A stretch of 64,000 bases of DNA, taken from positions 1,426,001-1,490,000 of the forward strand of contig NZ_CP110009.1 in the NCBI RefSeq assembly GCF_025947305.1, in the 5' to 3' direction. Origin of the DNA: Flavobacterium sp. N3904 (GTDB lineage: Bacteria > Bacteroidota > Bacteroidia > Flavobacteriales > Flavobacteriaceae). Positions within the stretch are counted from its first letter, which is position 1. The number at the start of each line of letters is the position of its first letter. Made by a program: the position numbers and the translations under genes. Below are positions 24,479 to 35,012 of the stretch, piece after piece. The notes under the pieces were generated by a model that saw nothing but the letters and a program-made list of their open reading frames with translations, had not been told where the DNA came from and did not search any database.

Positions 24479-25591
24479 TTATACTAAATCTGCTAAATCT
24501 GTTCCTATTAAACTGCCTATTGCCACTCCCATTCCGCCTAGTCGTACACCGCAATAAACGTTTTCAGACAATTGCTCTACTATTGGGTTTTTACTGTTTC
24601 CAATGCCCATGATCCCGCTCCAACGATGATTGATTTTAAAATCCTGGTTGGGCAAAATTACTTCTTTTAATAAGTCTTCCAATTTTTTTTGTACAATTTC
24701 TGTTTGACCGAATTCGGTTGTGGTTTCAGTTTTAAAATCCAGATTTCTGCCGCCTCCCAGAAGTATTCTATTTCCAATGTTCCTAAAATAATAATATCCT
24801 TTGTCCAGATGAAAAGTTCCTTTTATGTCTAAGTTAGGAATGGGTTCTGTGATTAAAACCTGTGCTCTTGCTGGTTTTACTGCGCCTTTGGTTAGTGAGT
24901 TGGCAAAGCCGTTGGTAGCAAATAAGAGTTTTTTGGTAGTAAAACTAAAATCGCCCAGTGCAACTTCAACACCATTTTCATTGTCTAAAAAGGAGGTAAC
25001 AGTTTGTTGATTCAGAATTAAAACATCTTGAGCAACAGCTTGTTTTAATAAGGCTTGCATCATATTTCCAGTATCTATTTGTGCTTCAAAAGGGTTGAAA
25101 ATTAAATATTCGTGAATGCCGCCAAACCCAAAACGATCTACTTCTTTGGCAAATACATCGGCCTTGAAAAGTGGTTTTAATATTTCATTTATAAAAGGGA
25201 GTCTGTTGCAACATTCCGTATAACTGTTGTCATGATCTTTCAAAAAGAGTTCATAACCGCCATAGGGTTTAAAATCAATTATTGCATCTCCTAGCCTTTT
25301 TCTTAGCAATTGCAGACCGATCCAGCGCTTTTGTATTAGTTGAATTACTTCTTCTTCGGTATGTGATTTTAAATCCTCAATGATTTCTGAAATGCTTCCA
25401 AAGCAGGCGAAACCAGCATTTTTTGTGCTCGCTCCCTGTGGCAACATTCCTTTTTCGAGAATTAATATTTTACTTTCTGGGTATTTTTCGCGCAAGCGCA
25501 AGCCAGTATGTAAACCAACTATTCCGCTACCTACAATAGCGAAGTCTACATTGGTAAACCAATTTTTTAATTCCCAATAGCTTAATTGCAT
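24479..25591 (-). CDS. FAD-dependent oxidoreductase (DAO family)
   Basis: A 370-residue D-amino-acid-oxidase/glycine-oxidase-type flavoprotein. The FAD-binding Rossmann motif is [18 protein letters not shown] at 18-35, followed by ILILEKG. A second conserved part is [14 protein letters not shown], and the C-terminal FAD site is [38 protein letters not shown]. The substrate amine is unknown. It is the first gene of the pair with mtgA. The 271 bp upstream hold long T/A-rich tracts and no gene. Confidence 0.88.
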   Translation of the reverse strand: MQLSYWELKNWFTNVDFAIVGSGIVGLHTGLRLREKYPESKILILEKGMLPQGASTKNAGFACFGSISEIIEDLKSHTEEEVIQLIQKRWIGLQLLRKRLGDAIIDFKPYGGYELFLKDHDNSYTECCNRLPFINEILKPLFKADVFAKEVDRFGFGGIHEYLIFNPFEAQIDTGNMMQALLKQAVAQDVLILNQQTVTSFLDNENGVEVALGDFSFTTKKLLFATNGFANSLTKGAVKPARAQVLITEPIPNLDIKGTFHLDKGYYYFRNIGNRILLGGGRNLDFKTETTTEFGQTEIVQKKLEDLLKEVILPNQDFKINHRWSGIMGIGNSKNPIVEQLSENVYCGVRLGGMGVAIGSLIGTDLADLV

Positions 25592-25862
25592 TTGACTATT
25601 TTTTTATAAAATTAAATAAAATATTGTGGTTTTTTTATACAGTGCAGTCATTTTAATTAATATGTGGAATAGAATTTGAATAAAAAGAGGCTTTTTTTGC
25701 CATTTTTCATTATTGAAGTAAGTTTGTTAATTTTTTTTTAATTTTTTTTTTTGGCATTATAATTGTTTAACACAAAATGTATTTGAAATTAAGGCCCTTA
25801 GTGCAAACAAATTCAGGGTATTATAATTCTAAAAAGCAAAAAAAACAATAAATAAAAAAGTT

Positions 25863-26276
25863 ATGTTTGAAAATATTGATGAACTAATAGATGTAAATTT
25901 GAGATTATTATATACATCAAAATCTCAATTTATGATGCGTATTAATTTTAAAGATGAGTTGGGATTTAATTTAAAAAATTCTAAAATATTTGCCGAAATT
26001 TTGCACAATAAAGGATTGGTAAAACTAGAATTGACACAAGGTTTTAGATGTGATTTGACAGATTATGGGCGCCAAGTATATGAAAATGGGGGCTGGAAAG
26101 CATCTTTGAATTCAGCTCAATTCATTGAAAATAATGTTGCAATAGTTGATTTTGATTCTGAGGTTAGAAAAATTGAAATTTCTTTAATGAAAAAATTTAT
26201 GTTTACCAGTTTAATTGTGCTGGTTTTGTGTTTCTTTATTACATTATTAACGGTCGAGTTTTTGAAGACCACATAA
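25863..26276 (+). CDS. Hypothetical protein with C-terminal membrane anchor (137 aa)
   Basis: The first 80 residues look like a small winged-helix-type domain (NSKIFAEILHNKGLVKLELTQGFRCDLTDYGRQVYENGGW). A single transmembrane helix follows at the end (FMFTSLIVLVLCFFITLLTVEFL), so the protein should be tail-anchored with its soluble part in the cytoplasm. I do not recognise the family. It stands alone before the S9 peptidase. Confidence 0.65.
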   Translation: MFENIDELIDVNLRLLYTSKSQFMMRINFKDELGFNLKNSKIFAEILHNKGLVKLELTQGFRCDLTDYGRQVYENGGWKASLNSAQFIENNVAIVDFDSEVRKIEISLMKKFMFTSLIVLVLCFFITLLTVEFLKTT

Positions 26277-26360
26277 TTTATCTGAATAGGCAAAGAATTA
26301 GTAGCATTTTTTATGTATATTTTTTAAGTTTTAGCACATTCGTTTTGTGAATTATAGTGC

Positions 26361-26368
26361 TATATTTG
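26361..26368 (+). promoter_or_regulatory. -7 box TATATTTG upstream of the S9 peptidase
   Basis: An exact TAnnTTTG match 27 nt before the start codon. A TTTTG upstream is too close (13 nt) for a standard -33 element. Confidence 0.45.
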
Positions 26369-26395
26369 AAAACTCTAAGAAAATATTCAATAATT

Positions 26396-28297
26396 ATGAG
26401 AAAAATACTCTTTTTAATGCTAACTATGATAAGTTTAACTGCAACTGCACAAAATGTAATGACTCCAGAATTGCTTTGGAAATTAGGACGAATTACTCCT
26501 TTAGGAATTTCCAAAGACGGTGCAACTATTGTTTTTAAGGTTTCGACACCTTCAGTCGAAGAAAATAAATCCAATTCAAAATTTTATACAATTCCAGTAA
26601 ATGGAGGGAATGCAACAGAAATTAAGGAGACAAAAGAAATTTTAGTTGACAAAAATATTTCTCCGGACTCAAAATATTTGATTTATAACGAAGAAGTAAA
26701 AGTAGATAAAGTACTCGGGAAAGACTATTATCCCAATTTGGATAAATCCAATGTTCAAATTTACAATGGACTCGATTACCGCCATTGGGATACTTGGAAC
26801 GAAGGAAAATTCAATCATGTTTTTTATAAAGAAAACTCAGAAGGATCTATTGGAATAGACATACTAAAAGGAGAAAACTTTGATAGTCCGCAAAAACCTT
26901 TTGGTGGAGACGAAGATTATATTTGGTCACCCGATAGTAAAAGTATTCTTTATGTGTGCAAGAAAAAAGCGGGGACACAATATGCATTATCAACCAACAC
27001 TAATATTTACGAATACAATCTTGAATCGGGAATAACAATCAATAGAACAGAAGATAATTTGGGTTATGATACAGCTCCTCAATTTTCGCCTTCCGGTGAT
27101 TTAACTTGGTTGCAAATGAAACGAGATGGTTACGAATCGGATAAAAACGATTTGATTGTTAGTTTTAAAGGAATGAAAATAAACCTGACAGCCAATTGGG
27201 ATGGAACAGTCAATAGTTTCAAGTGGAGTCAGGATGGGAAAAAGATTTATTTCATAGCACCAATTGATGGAACAGTACAGCTTTTTGAGGTTAATTTTCC
27301 AGGTCTTACAAAAATCGCGATTAATGTAAAACAAATTACAAATGGTGATTTTGATGTTCATGATTTAATTGGATTTTCGGGAGACGATATTATTGTTACC
27401 CGAACAGATATGAACCATGCAGCAGAGATTTTTTCTTATAATTTAAAGAAAAACTCTTGGAAACAATTGACCAATGTAAATACAGCTACCTATGCTTCAT
27501 TGCAATTGGGAAAAATAGAAAGACGTTATGTTACCACCACTGATGGTAAAAAAATGTTGGTTTGGGTTGCATTGCCTCCTAATTTTGATGCGACCAAAAA
27601 ATACCCAACGCTGTTGTTTTGTCAAGGAGGACCTCAATCGCCATTGACACAAGCTTATTCTTTCAGATGGAATTTTCAATTAATGGCCGCTAATGGTTAT
27701 GTGGTTGTAGCTCCAAACCGTCGCGGAATGCAAGGGCACGGAGTAGAATGGAACGAACAAATCAGTAAAGATTGGGGAGGTCAGGTGATGAATGACTATT
27801 TATCTGCAATTGATGATGTGGCCAAAGAGAATTATGTTGATAAAACGCGTCTGGGTTGTGTTGGGGCTAGTTATGGTGGGTATTCGGTGTTTTATTTGGC
27901 CGGAATTCACAATAATAGATTTAAGACATTTATTGCTCATGATGGAGTTTTCAATACACAAAGTATGTTTGGGACCACCGAGGAAGTGTTCTTCAATAAT
28001 TGGGATTTTGGAGGTCCTTATTGGGAAAAAGACAACGCAGTTGCTCAAAAAGCATACACTGTTTTCAATCCTATAAATTATGTACAAAACTGGAATACAC
28101 CTATATTAATTATTCAAGGAGGAAATGATTTTAGAGTGCCAATCGGACAAGGACAAGAAGCATTTCAAGCAGCTCAAATTCGAGGAATTAAAAGCAGGTT
28201 ATTGTATTTTCCTGAAGAAAACCATTGGGTTTTAAAACCTCAAAATGCTCAAATTTGGCAAAAAGAATTCTATAAATGGCTGAAGGAAACCTTGTAA
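26396..28297 (+). CDS. Exported S9-family prolyl oligopeptidase / dipeptidyl peptidase
   Basis: A 633-residue exported serine peptidase. Residues 1-18 (MRKILFLMLTMISLTATA) form a signal peptide, which fixes the start at 26396. A beta-propeller fills about 30-370. The alpha/beta-hydrolase domain has Ser492 in GASYGGYS, Asp578 in GGNDFRVP and His610 in ENHW. It should release dipeptides or small peptides in the periplasm. The C1 peptidase gene follows after 86 bp. Confidence 0.92.
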   Translation: MRKILFLMLTMISLTATAQNVMTPELLWKLGRITPLGISKDGATIVFKVSTPSVEENKSNSKFYTIPVNGGNATEIKETKEILVDKNISPDSKYLIYNEEVKVDKVLGKDYYPNLDKSNVQIYNGLDYRHWDTWNEGKFNHVFYKENSEGSIGIDILKGENFDSPQKPFGGDEDYIWSPDSKSILYVCKKKAGTQYALSTNTNIYEYNLESGITINRTEDNLGYDTAPQFSPSGDLTWLQMKRDGYESDKNDLIVSFKGMKINLTANWDGTVNSFKWSQDGKKIYFIAPIDGTVQLFEVNFPGLTKIAINVKQITNGDFDVHDLIGFSGDDIIVTRTDMNHAAEIFSYNLKKNSWKQLTNVNTATYASLQLGKIERRYVTTTDGKKMLVWVALPPNFDATKKYPTLLFCQGGPQSPLTQAYSFRWNFQLMAANGYVVVAPNRRGMQGHGVEWNEQISKDWGGQVMNDYLSAIDDVAKENYVDKTRLGCVGASYGGYSVFYLAGIHNNRFKTFIAHDGVFNTQSMFGTTEEVFFNNWDFGGPYWEKDNAVAQKAYTVFNPINYVQNWNTPILIIQGGNDFRVPIGQGQEAFQAAQIRGIKSRLLYFPEENHWVLKPQNAQIWQKEFYKWLKETL

Positions 28298-28383
28298 GTC
28301 ATAATTAATTAATAATTTAGCGACATTAATGTAACAAAATCTGTTGTTTTGTTACATATTGCTAAACCCAAACTTATTTTAAG

Positions 28384-29580
28384 ATGTATAAATTACCAAT
28401 TAAATCCTTTTTTATAGCAACAACACTTGTTGTTGGTATTCACTCGATGTCTGCTCAAGACGGCTTAGTCAATTCATTAAAGGTAAACGCCAGCGAAAAA
28501 AGTGCTGAAAGTTTCAAGTTTACCGATGTCATTAATCTGGCAAATACTCCTATAAAAAACCAAGGTTCTTCGGGGACTTGTTGGAGTTATTCAACCAACT
28601 CATTTTTAGAATCTGAAATGGTTAGAATGGGGAAACAGCCTGTTGAACTATCTCAAGTTTTCTCGGCTCGAAATGCTTATGTAGAAAAAGGTAAAAATTA
28701 TGTAAAAATGCATGGAGCGGTTACCCTTGGAGATGGTGGAGAATTGCATGACGTTACTAATATGTACAGAAAATATGGAGCTGTACCTCAAGAAGTGTAT
28801 ACTGGTTTAAATTACGGAACATCCAAAAATAAATTTGCAGAAATGGCAGCTTTAACAGAAGCTTTGTTGGCTGCGGTTGTTAAAAATCCAAATGGGGAAT
28901 TGACTCCAAATTGGGAAAAAGCCTACGCTGCTGTTATTGATTCTTATTTAGGACAAGTTCCAGAAAATTTTACATACAAAGGAAAAAGCTACACACCAAA
29001 AACTTTTGCTAAAGAAGTTGTAGGCATTAATCCTGATGAATATGTAGAATTTGCATCTTATTCTAATGAACCTTATTATGCTAAAACAATGATGATGGTT
29101 CCTGATAACTGGGCTTTTGATTTGGTTTATAACATAAAAATGAATGATATGACCACTATCATTGATAATGCATTGAAAAATGGATACACTGTTGCTTGGG
29201 CTTCTGATGTAAGTGAGAAGAGTTTTAGTTGGAAAAATGGTGTGGCTTACGTACCAACGAAAAAGTTTGACGAAATGACTACTATTGAAAAAGAAAATAT
29301 GTTCAATGGTCCAAAAGAAGAATTAGAAATCACCGAGGAGATTCGTCAAAAAGCATTCGATAATTATCAAACTACAGACGATCATGCGATGCATATTGTT
29401 GGAATTGCAAAAGACCAAATGGGTAAAGAATATTACATCGTAAAAAACTCTTGGGGAGTTACAAATGATTATAAAGGGTATTTGTACGTGAGCAAGAATT
29501 TTGTAAAATACAAAACAACATCATTTATGGTAAACAAAGGTGGTGTTCCAGCGGATATAGCCAAGAAAATAGGAGTTTAA
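28384..29580 (+). CDS. Exported C1-family (bleomycin hydrolase-like) cysteine peptidase
   Basis: A 398-residue papain-fold aminopeptidase C-type protein. The signal peptide ends near SMSAQ (residue 25). The catalytic set is Gln60 and Cys66 in KNQGSSGTCWSYS, His334 in DDHAMHIVG and Asn355 in VKNSWGV. The VELSQVFSARNAYVEKG and GGELHDV segments match the bleomycin-hydrolase branch. Export and the neighbouring S9 peptidase point to extracytoplasmic peptide breakdown. Confidence 0.93.
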   Translation: MYKLPIKSFFIATTLVVGIHSMSAQDGLVNSLKVNASEKSAESFKFTDVINLANTPIKNQGSSGTCWSYSTNSFLESEMVRMGKQPVELSQVFSARNAYVEKGKNYVKMHGAVTLGDGGELHDVTNMYRKYGAVPQEVYTGLNYGTSKNKFAEMAALTEALLAAVVKNPNGELTPNWEKAYAAVIDSYLGQVPENFTYKGKSYTPKTFAKEVVGINPDEYVEFASYSNEPYYAKTMMMVPDNWAFDLVYNIKMNDMTTIIDNALKNGYTVAWASDVSEKSFSWKNGVAYVPTKKFDEMTTIEKENMFNGPKEELEITEEIRQKAFDNYQTTDDHAMHIVGIAKDQMGKEYYIVKNSWGVTNDYKGYLYVSKNFVKYKTTSFMVNKGGVPADIAKKIGV

Positions 29581-29610
29581 TTTTTTTTTAAACTTATAAT
29601 TACAAAGAAG

Positions 29611-29636
29611 ACCTCACATTATTGTGAGGTTTTTTG
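29611..29636 (+). terminator. Terminator of the C1 peptidase gene
   Basis: ACCTCACA and TGTGAGGT form a perfect 8-bp stem with a 4-nt loop, followed by a T-run. Confidence 0.85.
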
Positions 29637-29655
29637 TTTTTGTAAATAATGGATA

Positions 29656-30702
29656 CTATTCCTGAATTGCATCCCAACCTCTTGCTTTTAAAGGAATTTT
29701 GGTATTGGCACGGGTTACAAGATGAATCCCTTCACTTTCTTGTGTCATGTGACCAATTATTGTAAAGTTTGGATTTCCTTTTATTTTATCAAAATCTTCC
29801 ATAGCAATGGTAAAGAGCAATTCGTAATCCTCCCCGCCATTGATGGCTACTGTTGTACTGTCAATATTAAATTCCTCGCAAACATTGATGAATTGTGGGT
29901 CGATTGGTAATTTGTCTTCATATAAATTACAACCTACACCAGATTGTTTGCACAAATGCATGATTTCTGAAGACAATCCATCAGAAATATCAATCATGGA
30001 TGTGGGTTTTATTTCTAAAGCATGCAATAGAGTACGTACATCTTTGCGAGCTTCTGGTTTCAATTGTCTTTCGATTAAATAGGTATAAGCATCCAAATCG
30101 GGTTGTGAATTTGGGTTAACTTGAAATACTTGTTTCTCTCTCTCCAACACTTGCAGTCCCATATAAGCAGCTCCAATATCTCCTGTAATTACCAGTAAAT
30201 CGGTTTGTTTGGCACCGTTTCTATACACAATTTCGTTTTCATCGGCTTCACCAAGAGCAGTAATACTAATGATTAATCCTTTTTGTGATGAAGTTGTATC
30301 GCCACCTATCACATCTACTTTATACTCTAGAGCAGCATGAGCAATTCCTTCATACAATTCTTCTAATGCCTCTAATGGAAAACGATTGGAAACCGCAATA
30401 GAAACTGTAATTTGTGTTGGTTTGGCGTTCATAGCACAAATATCTGATACATTGACCACGACGGCTTTGTATCCTAAATGTTTTAGGGGCATATAAGCCA
30501 AATCAAAATGAATTCCTTCAATCAATAAATCGGTTGAAACCACTACTTTTTTTTCTTTGAAATCCAGTACGGCTGCATCGTCTCCAATCCCTTTTAGTGT
30601 AGAAGTCTGAGTGATTTCGAAATTTTTTGTTAAATGGTCTATCAAACCAAATTCGCCAAGTTGTGCTATGCTGGTACGTTGTGGAGTTTTATCTTCAATC
30701 AT
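29656..30702 (-). CDS. thiL: Thiamine-monophosphate kinase
   Basis: A 348-residue enzyme that phosphorylates thiamine monophosphate to thiamine diphosphate. ThiL motifs are GIGDDAAVLDF (about 41-51), STDLLIEGIHFDL, KAVVVNVSDICAMNAKPTQ, VIGGDTTSSQKGL, TGDIGAAYMG, MIDISDGLSSEIMHL and INGGEDYELLFT. It stands alone; its start is 58 bp from the end of the large surface-protein gene on the same strand. No other thi gene is nearby. Confidence 0.96.
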   Translation of the reverse strand: MIEDKTPQRTSIAQLGEFGLIDHLTKNFEITQTSTLKGIGDDAAVLDFKEKKVVVSTDLLIEGIHFDLAYMPLKHLGYKAVVVNVSDICAMNAKPTQITVSIAVSNRFPLEALEELYEGIAHAALEYKVDVIGGDTTSSQKGLIISITALGEADENEIVYRNGAKQTDLLVITGDIGAAYMGLQVLEREKQVFQVNPNSQPDLDAYTYLIERQLKPEARKDVRTLLHALEIKPTSMIDISDGLSSEIMHLCKQSGVGCNLYEDKLPIDPQFINVCEEFNIDSTTVAINGGEDYELLFTIAMEDFDKIKGNPNFTIIGHMTQESEGIHLVTRANTKIPLKARGWDAIQE

Positions 30703-30760
30703 TTTGTCTGTTTATTGCTTTTTGTCTTTTACCAAGGCTGCAAAGGTACGAAGTAAATGA

Positions 30761-33700
30761 TTAACGCTTCATACTAAAATGAGATTTGAATACTTGGGAT
30801 ATACCGTTTTGAGTATAGTAAACTTGGAACCAATAGTCAGTAGAAGGGAGTGGGTTTCCATTGTAATTGCCATCCCAACCCGATCCAGAGGGTCTTAGTT
30901 CTTTTAGAAATTTTCCGTAACGATCGTATATATTTATAACTGCATCGGACTGAAATGCGAGATCTGTTATATTCCAAGTGTCATGAAAACCATCGTTGTT
31001 TGGAGTAAAATATTTGGGATATTTGAGCACATTGGCAATTAGAACTTGATTGTCACAATTTCCTTTAGTGTCTTTTACGGTTATATTGTGCTGTCCTGAA
31101 TCAACATTGGAAAAGACATTACTGGTTTGAAAATTGCCGCCATCCATTTGGTATTCATAGATTCCAAAACCATTTGTAATCGTGACAATAAGATCAATAT
31201 TGTCTTCAAAAGCATCGGTAACAGTTACCGTTGCAATTGCTGGACTGGATTTTTCGACAGTTATTGTTGCAGGATTGTACCCGCAATCGTTACCAATATT
31301 GGGTGTTTTTTTGATGGGAACGACGGTGTAAGTTCCTTCCTTAATCGCTGCATAACTTGAACCCGTGCTTATTTTGTTACCATCCAAATACCAATCTATG
31401 GTGTAATCACTCGTATTAAGTGTTGAATTCAATTGTGCTGGCTGAAGTATTGTTCCTGTTTGATAATCGACGCATATTACTCCGCTTTTTAAGGGCAATT
31501 CTTTTAAAGGATAAATCGTAATGTCAAAATCATCTTGTGCAGCACAATTGGGATTAGCCGCTGCTGTAGCATAAATGTACATTTTTTGGCTAGTGCTTAT
31601 TTGCTGTCCAGCAAAATAGCGAGTTCCCGTAGCATTCGACCCAGAATAATAATTTCCAATTTGTAAAGGGAGCAAGGTGTAACTTCCGCAAATAGCAACA
31701 TCTGGTTCGCTAATTAATTTAGGCGCGGTTGAAATGGTTACCAAAAAACTTTTTTCACTTGAACAAGTTAATCGGCTGCCGACAATAGCGTATACATAAA
31801 TAGTTTGAGAGGTTTGCAATACAGTTCCAGCAGAAATAATTGGGCCTTTGCCATTGGATTGAGAATAGTAGTTTCCTGTTTTAAGCGGTGGTAAAGTGTA
31901 ACTATCACAAGCATTTATATCAGTAAAAGTGCCGAGATCTATTCCGTTGGCATTAACTTTAAAAAAAGATTCATTGCTGCATTTGGTAAAATCAGACCAT
32001 TCATTATAAATAAAAATAGTTTGCGAAGTGGTTATAACAGTCCCAACAGCAAAAGGGTTTCCCAAAACGTGCGGACCACCTGTGGCGGTGTAATAGGAAC
32101 CATTTTTTAATTTTGGCAACTTAAAATTTGTACATGTAATTACATCGGTGAAGCTATCAACTGGAGGAAGAGGTCTTATTTCGATTTTAAAGCTATGTTC
32201 ATTGCTACAATCGGGGCCAACTGCATAAATGTAAACGGTCTGTGTTTTCGTAATGATATCTCCTGCATTTAAAGGAAGCCCACCTCCTTTGGTTTGTGTA
32301 TAATAATTACCATTTGTTAGAGTTGGCAAAATATAACTTTGGCATTCTAATCGGTCGCTTGGCGTATCGACTGATGGCAAAGGTTTTATAGTGATTTCAT
32401 ATTTTAAATTATCGGTACAATTGGGTGAAGTTGTTGTTTTTACATAATAATAAACCGTTTGCGAACTCGTAATTACCGTTCCTGCTGGAATGGGTTTTCC
32501 TGAACCGTTTGGACTGTCATAATAGCCACCAATCGCTACTGCTGGCAAAGTGTAACTTCCGCATTCGGTTATGGGTTTAAAGGCCGAAGAATTGACAATG
32601 TCGACTCTAAACGAATGTTCATTCGTACATTTTCCATCATCTGCAAAAATATAAATAGTTTGGCTTGAGGTTATAGAATCTCCCACATTCAAAGATGTTC
32701 CTAAACCTCCTGAGAAAGCAAAGTAATGTCCATTGGTCAATGGTGGCAAAGTATAAGAATCGCAAGTCACAACATCATTGGGTTGATCTACCAAAGGCAA
32801 TGGATAAACAGCTATTGGTACAGCTTCGTCCCGACAAACTACTCCATTTATTACGGCATAATAAAAAATAGTTTGGTCTGTTGTTAATGCTGTGCCCGCA
32901 GGGATTAGGTTTCCTGCGCCTCCAGTTGCAGTAAAAAAAGCACCAGCTTCTACAAAAGGCACAAAGTATTTGCCGCATCCCTCTTTTGGGAAATTGATTT
33001 CATAAATAAAAGTAAGTTTAAAAGTGGTTTGATTGGTACATTGGTTTGTAGCTGTTGGACCACTATAAATATAATAAGTTCCTGTCTTAGTAATGACATC
33101 GCCTATATTCAGTTTGATTCCAGTTCCGTTTGGACCTGTATAATATTCGCCAGATGTGATAGAAGGTAATGTATAACTGTTGCAAGCAATTACATCTGGA
33201 ATGTCATCCACCGTTGGAAGAGAAAAAACAATCACATCAAAACTAACGGCTGTGTAACAAACAGTACTCTTGTTATCTGCAATTCGAACCCAAATTGTTT
33301 CTGGTGATTTGGACAATGAGGTGATGTAGTTTTGCGGACTGTCAATTGCATTGGAAGCATTGTTAGCATCTGCCTGACTGGTATAGTAAGTAATTGTATA
33401 ATCTAAGGGATTTAGTCCATTGAGAATTGGAGTTTCTTGAACGGTCAAATCTACAGGCACTCTTCCAAAATTGGTGTCGCAAAAACTCAAATCTGGAGGT
33501 TTTACAACATTGATAGGAGCTGTTACCAACAAATCAAAGGAGAGCAAATTATTGCAATAGGTATTTCGATTGGAAACGTGTACTGCTTTGATGTAAATTG
33601 TTTGGTTTCCGGCACTGGTAAAAGAGGCCAATTGACTGTCGGAAATCGTAGGTCCGTTTGAGTTGGCACTTGCCAAAGAATCAAAATAATTAAGTGAATA

Positions 33701-34819
33701 TTCAGCAGGATTTAGGCCTAATGTGATTAAATTATTCTGAGTCAAGTCAAATTGATAAGTCGGATTTCCAGAGTAACATGCAATAAGATTTTTTGGAGAT
33801 TTAATGACTAAATCGGTAATGACTACTTCGTCTTTAATAACACAACCCGAAAGTGTTGCGGTAACTCCATAAGTCCCTGCTTTGTTTAGAATTAATGAAC
33901 TAGTAGTTTCTCCTGTAATTACAGCACCATTAAATGTCCAAATATAAGTGTAATTCCCCACTAAGTCCGATTGGAGAGTAATTTTTTCGCCTTCGCAAAT
34001 GGTTCTGTCGGGACCTAAATCCATAGTGGTTTTAAAGCTGCCTCCTTTTATAAAAACTGCCGAATCATAACTACTGTCATTGTAATCGCCAATGGCTAGT
34101 TTTATGCTGTAAGTACGATTCGGAATGACGGTAGATGAGGCCGTTAATACTTTGGTTTCTCCCCGCATATTTATGGCAGATGCATTAGGATTGGTCACGT
34201 TATAAAGGTCAAACAAATTGGCATTGGCAGACAAACAAGAAGAATTGTATTGTTCGTCACGAATATTAATGACCGAAACGGGTGTAGTTGTATTTGGAAG
34301 AACTGCAAGATTTGTAGCAACTCCTGTGGTTAAATCAGTTAAAACAAAAGCAAAAACATCGCTAAAACCACATTGAAATTCGCCATATTCATTGGAGGCA
34401 AAAAGGAAATCGAAACTAAAATTGCTCGATAAAGGAGTAAAATCAAATTGAATATAACCAACGTCTGTAATAGGGACTATTTGTCCGTTACTGTTACTTA
34501 TGGCTTGTAAATCACTATCGGTAGCCATATTCAATTGACTACTTTCATTGGTACCTGTGTAAGTTCCTTCGGTATATTTGGCTAAACCATTTCGAATAAT
34601 AATACCATCCGATATTGGAAAATTAGGATTTGTACTCGTGAATTTCCCAATGCCTTGGTGGGATGAAAACTGAAAATTACTTTCATTGGCACAAGCATTT
34701 TGCATTAACTCTTCTCGAACCAGCTCAGGTATACTCAATGAAGTAGTATCGACTATAATTCCCTGTGACAAAGATTTAGTCGAACAAAGTAATAAAAATA
34801 GAAATAGAGTTTTTCTCAT
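30761..34819 (-). CDS. Large T9SS-secreted surface protein with choice-of-anchor L domain and eight repeats
   Basis: A 1352-residue secreted protein. A signal peptide (about 1-19) is followed by a choice-of-anchor L domain (about 25-265; FLFASNEYGEFQCGFSDVFAFVL) and an Ig-like region (DLGPDRTICEGEKITLQSD). From about 545 eight modules of 65-75 residues follow, each with a Cys-SYTLPPL-x2-G-x-YY core and an I-x2-SQTIYIYA strand. The last 90 residues (YFTPNNDGFHDTWNI, IYDRYGKFLKEL, WDGNYNGNPLPSTDYWF) are a T9SS type B sorting domain. It is probably a surface adhesin exported through the gliding-associated type IX system. Confidence 0.93.
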   Translation of the reverse strand: MRKTLFLFLLLCSTKSLSQGIIVDTTSLSIPELVREELMQNACANESNFQFSSHQGIGKFTSTNPNFPISDGIIIRNGLAKYTEGTYTGTNESSQLNMATDSDLQAISNSNGQIVPITDVGYIQFDFTPLSSNFSFDFLFASNEYGEFQCGFSDVFAFVLTDLTTGVATNLAVLPNTTTPVSVINIRDEQYNSSCLSANANLFDLYNVTNPNASAINMRGETKVLTASSTVIPNRTYSIKLAIGDYNDSSYDSAVFIKGGSFKTTMDLGPDRTICEGEKITLQSDLVGNYTYIWTFNGAVITGETTSSLILNKAGTYGVTATLSGCVIKDEVVITDLVIKSPKNLIACYSGNPTYQFDLTQNNLITLGLNPAEYSLNYFDSLASANSNGPTISDSQLASFTSAGNQTIYIKAVHVSNRNTYCNNLLSFDLLVTAPINVVKPPDLSFCDTNFGRVPVDLTVQETPILNGLNPLDYTITYYTSQADANNASNAIDSPQNYITSLSKSPETIWVRIADNKSTVCYTAVSFDVIVFSLPTVDDIPDVIACNSYTLPSITSGEYYTGPNGTGIKLNIGDVITKTGTYYIYSGPTATNQCTNQTTFKLTFIYEINFPKEGCGKYFVPFVEAGAFFTATGGAGNLIPAGTALTTDQTIFYYAVINGVVCRDEAVPIAVYPLPLVDQPNDVVTCDSYTLPPLTNGHYFAFSGGLGTSLNVGDSITSSQTIYIFADDGKCTNEHSFRVDIVNSSAFKPITECGSYTLPAVAIGGYYDSPNGSGKPIPAGTVITSSQTVYYYVKTTTSPNCTDNLKYEITIKPLPSVDTPSDRLECQSYILPTLTNGNYYTQTKGGGLPLNAGDIITKTQTVYIYAVGPDCSNEHSFKIEIRPLPPVDSFTDVITCTNFKLPKLKNGSYYTATGGPHVLGNPFAVGTVITTSQTIFIYNEWSDFTKCSNESFFKVNANGIDLGTFTDINACDSYTLPPLKTGNYYSQSNGKGPIISAGTVLQTSQTIYVYAIVGSRLTCSSEKSFLVTISTAPKLISEPDVAICGSYTLLPLQIGNYYSGSNATGTRYFAGQQISTSQKMYIYATAAANPNCAAQDDFDITIYPLKELPLKSGVICVDYQTGTILQPAQLNSTLNTSDYTIDWYLDGNKISTGSSYAAIKEGTYTVVPIKKTPNIGNDCGYNPATITVEKSSPAIATVTVTDAFEDNIDLIVTITNGFGIYEYQMDGGNFQTSNVFSNVDSGQHNITVKDTKGNCDNQVLIANVLKYPKYFTPNNDGFHDTWNITDLAFQSDAVINIYDRYGKFLKELRPSGSGWDGNYNGNPLPSTDYWFQVYYTQNGISQVFKSHFSMKR

Positions 34820-35012
34820 AATTCTGATTTTATTAATTTGGGGAGTTTAAAGATACAAAGGATTTTGTTTTTAATGAAATGATTTTCAGTATTTTACATT
34901 TCGTTTTTTATTTGCACTAATTATAATGTAATATCTGATTTTGGCTTAAATTTTAGTAAATTGCATAGGATACACTTAAGTCTATTTCAATTTAAATACA
35001 TTCCAAAAAAAG

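Noticed and set aside
27792..28087. Long frames on both strands inside the S9 peptidase gene
   Set aside because: They coincide with a strongly conserved catalytic domain in another frame and have no independent start or family motif.
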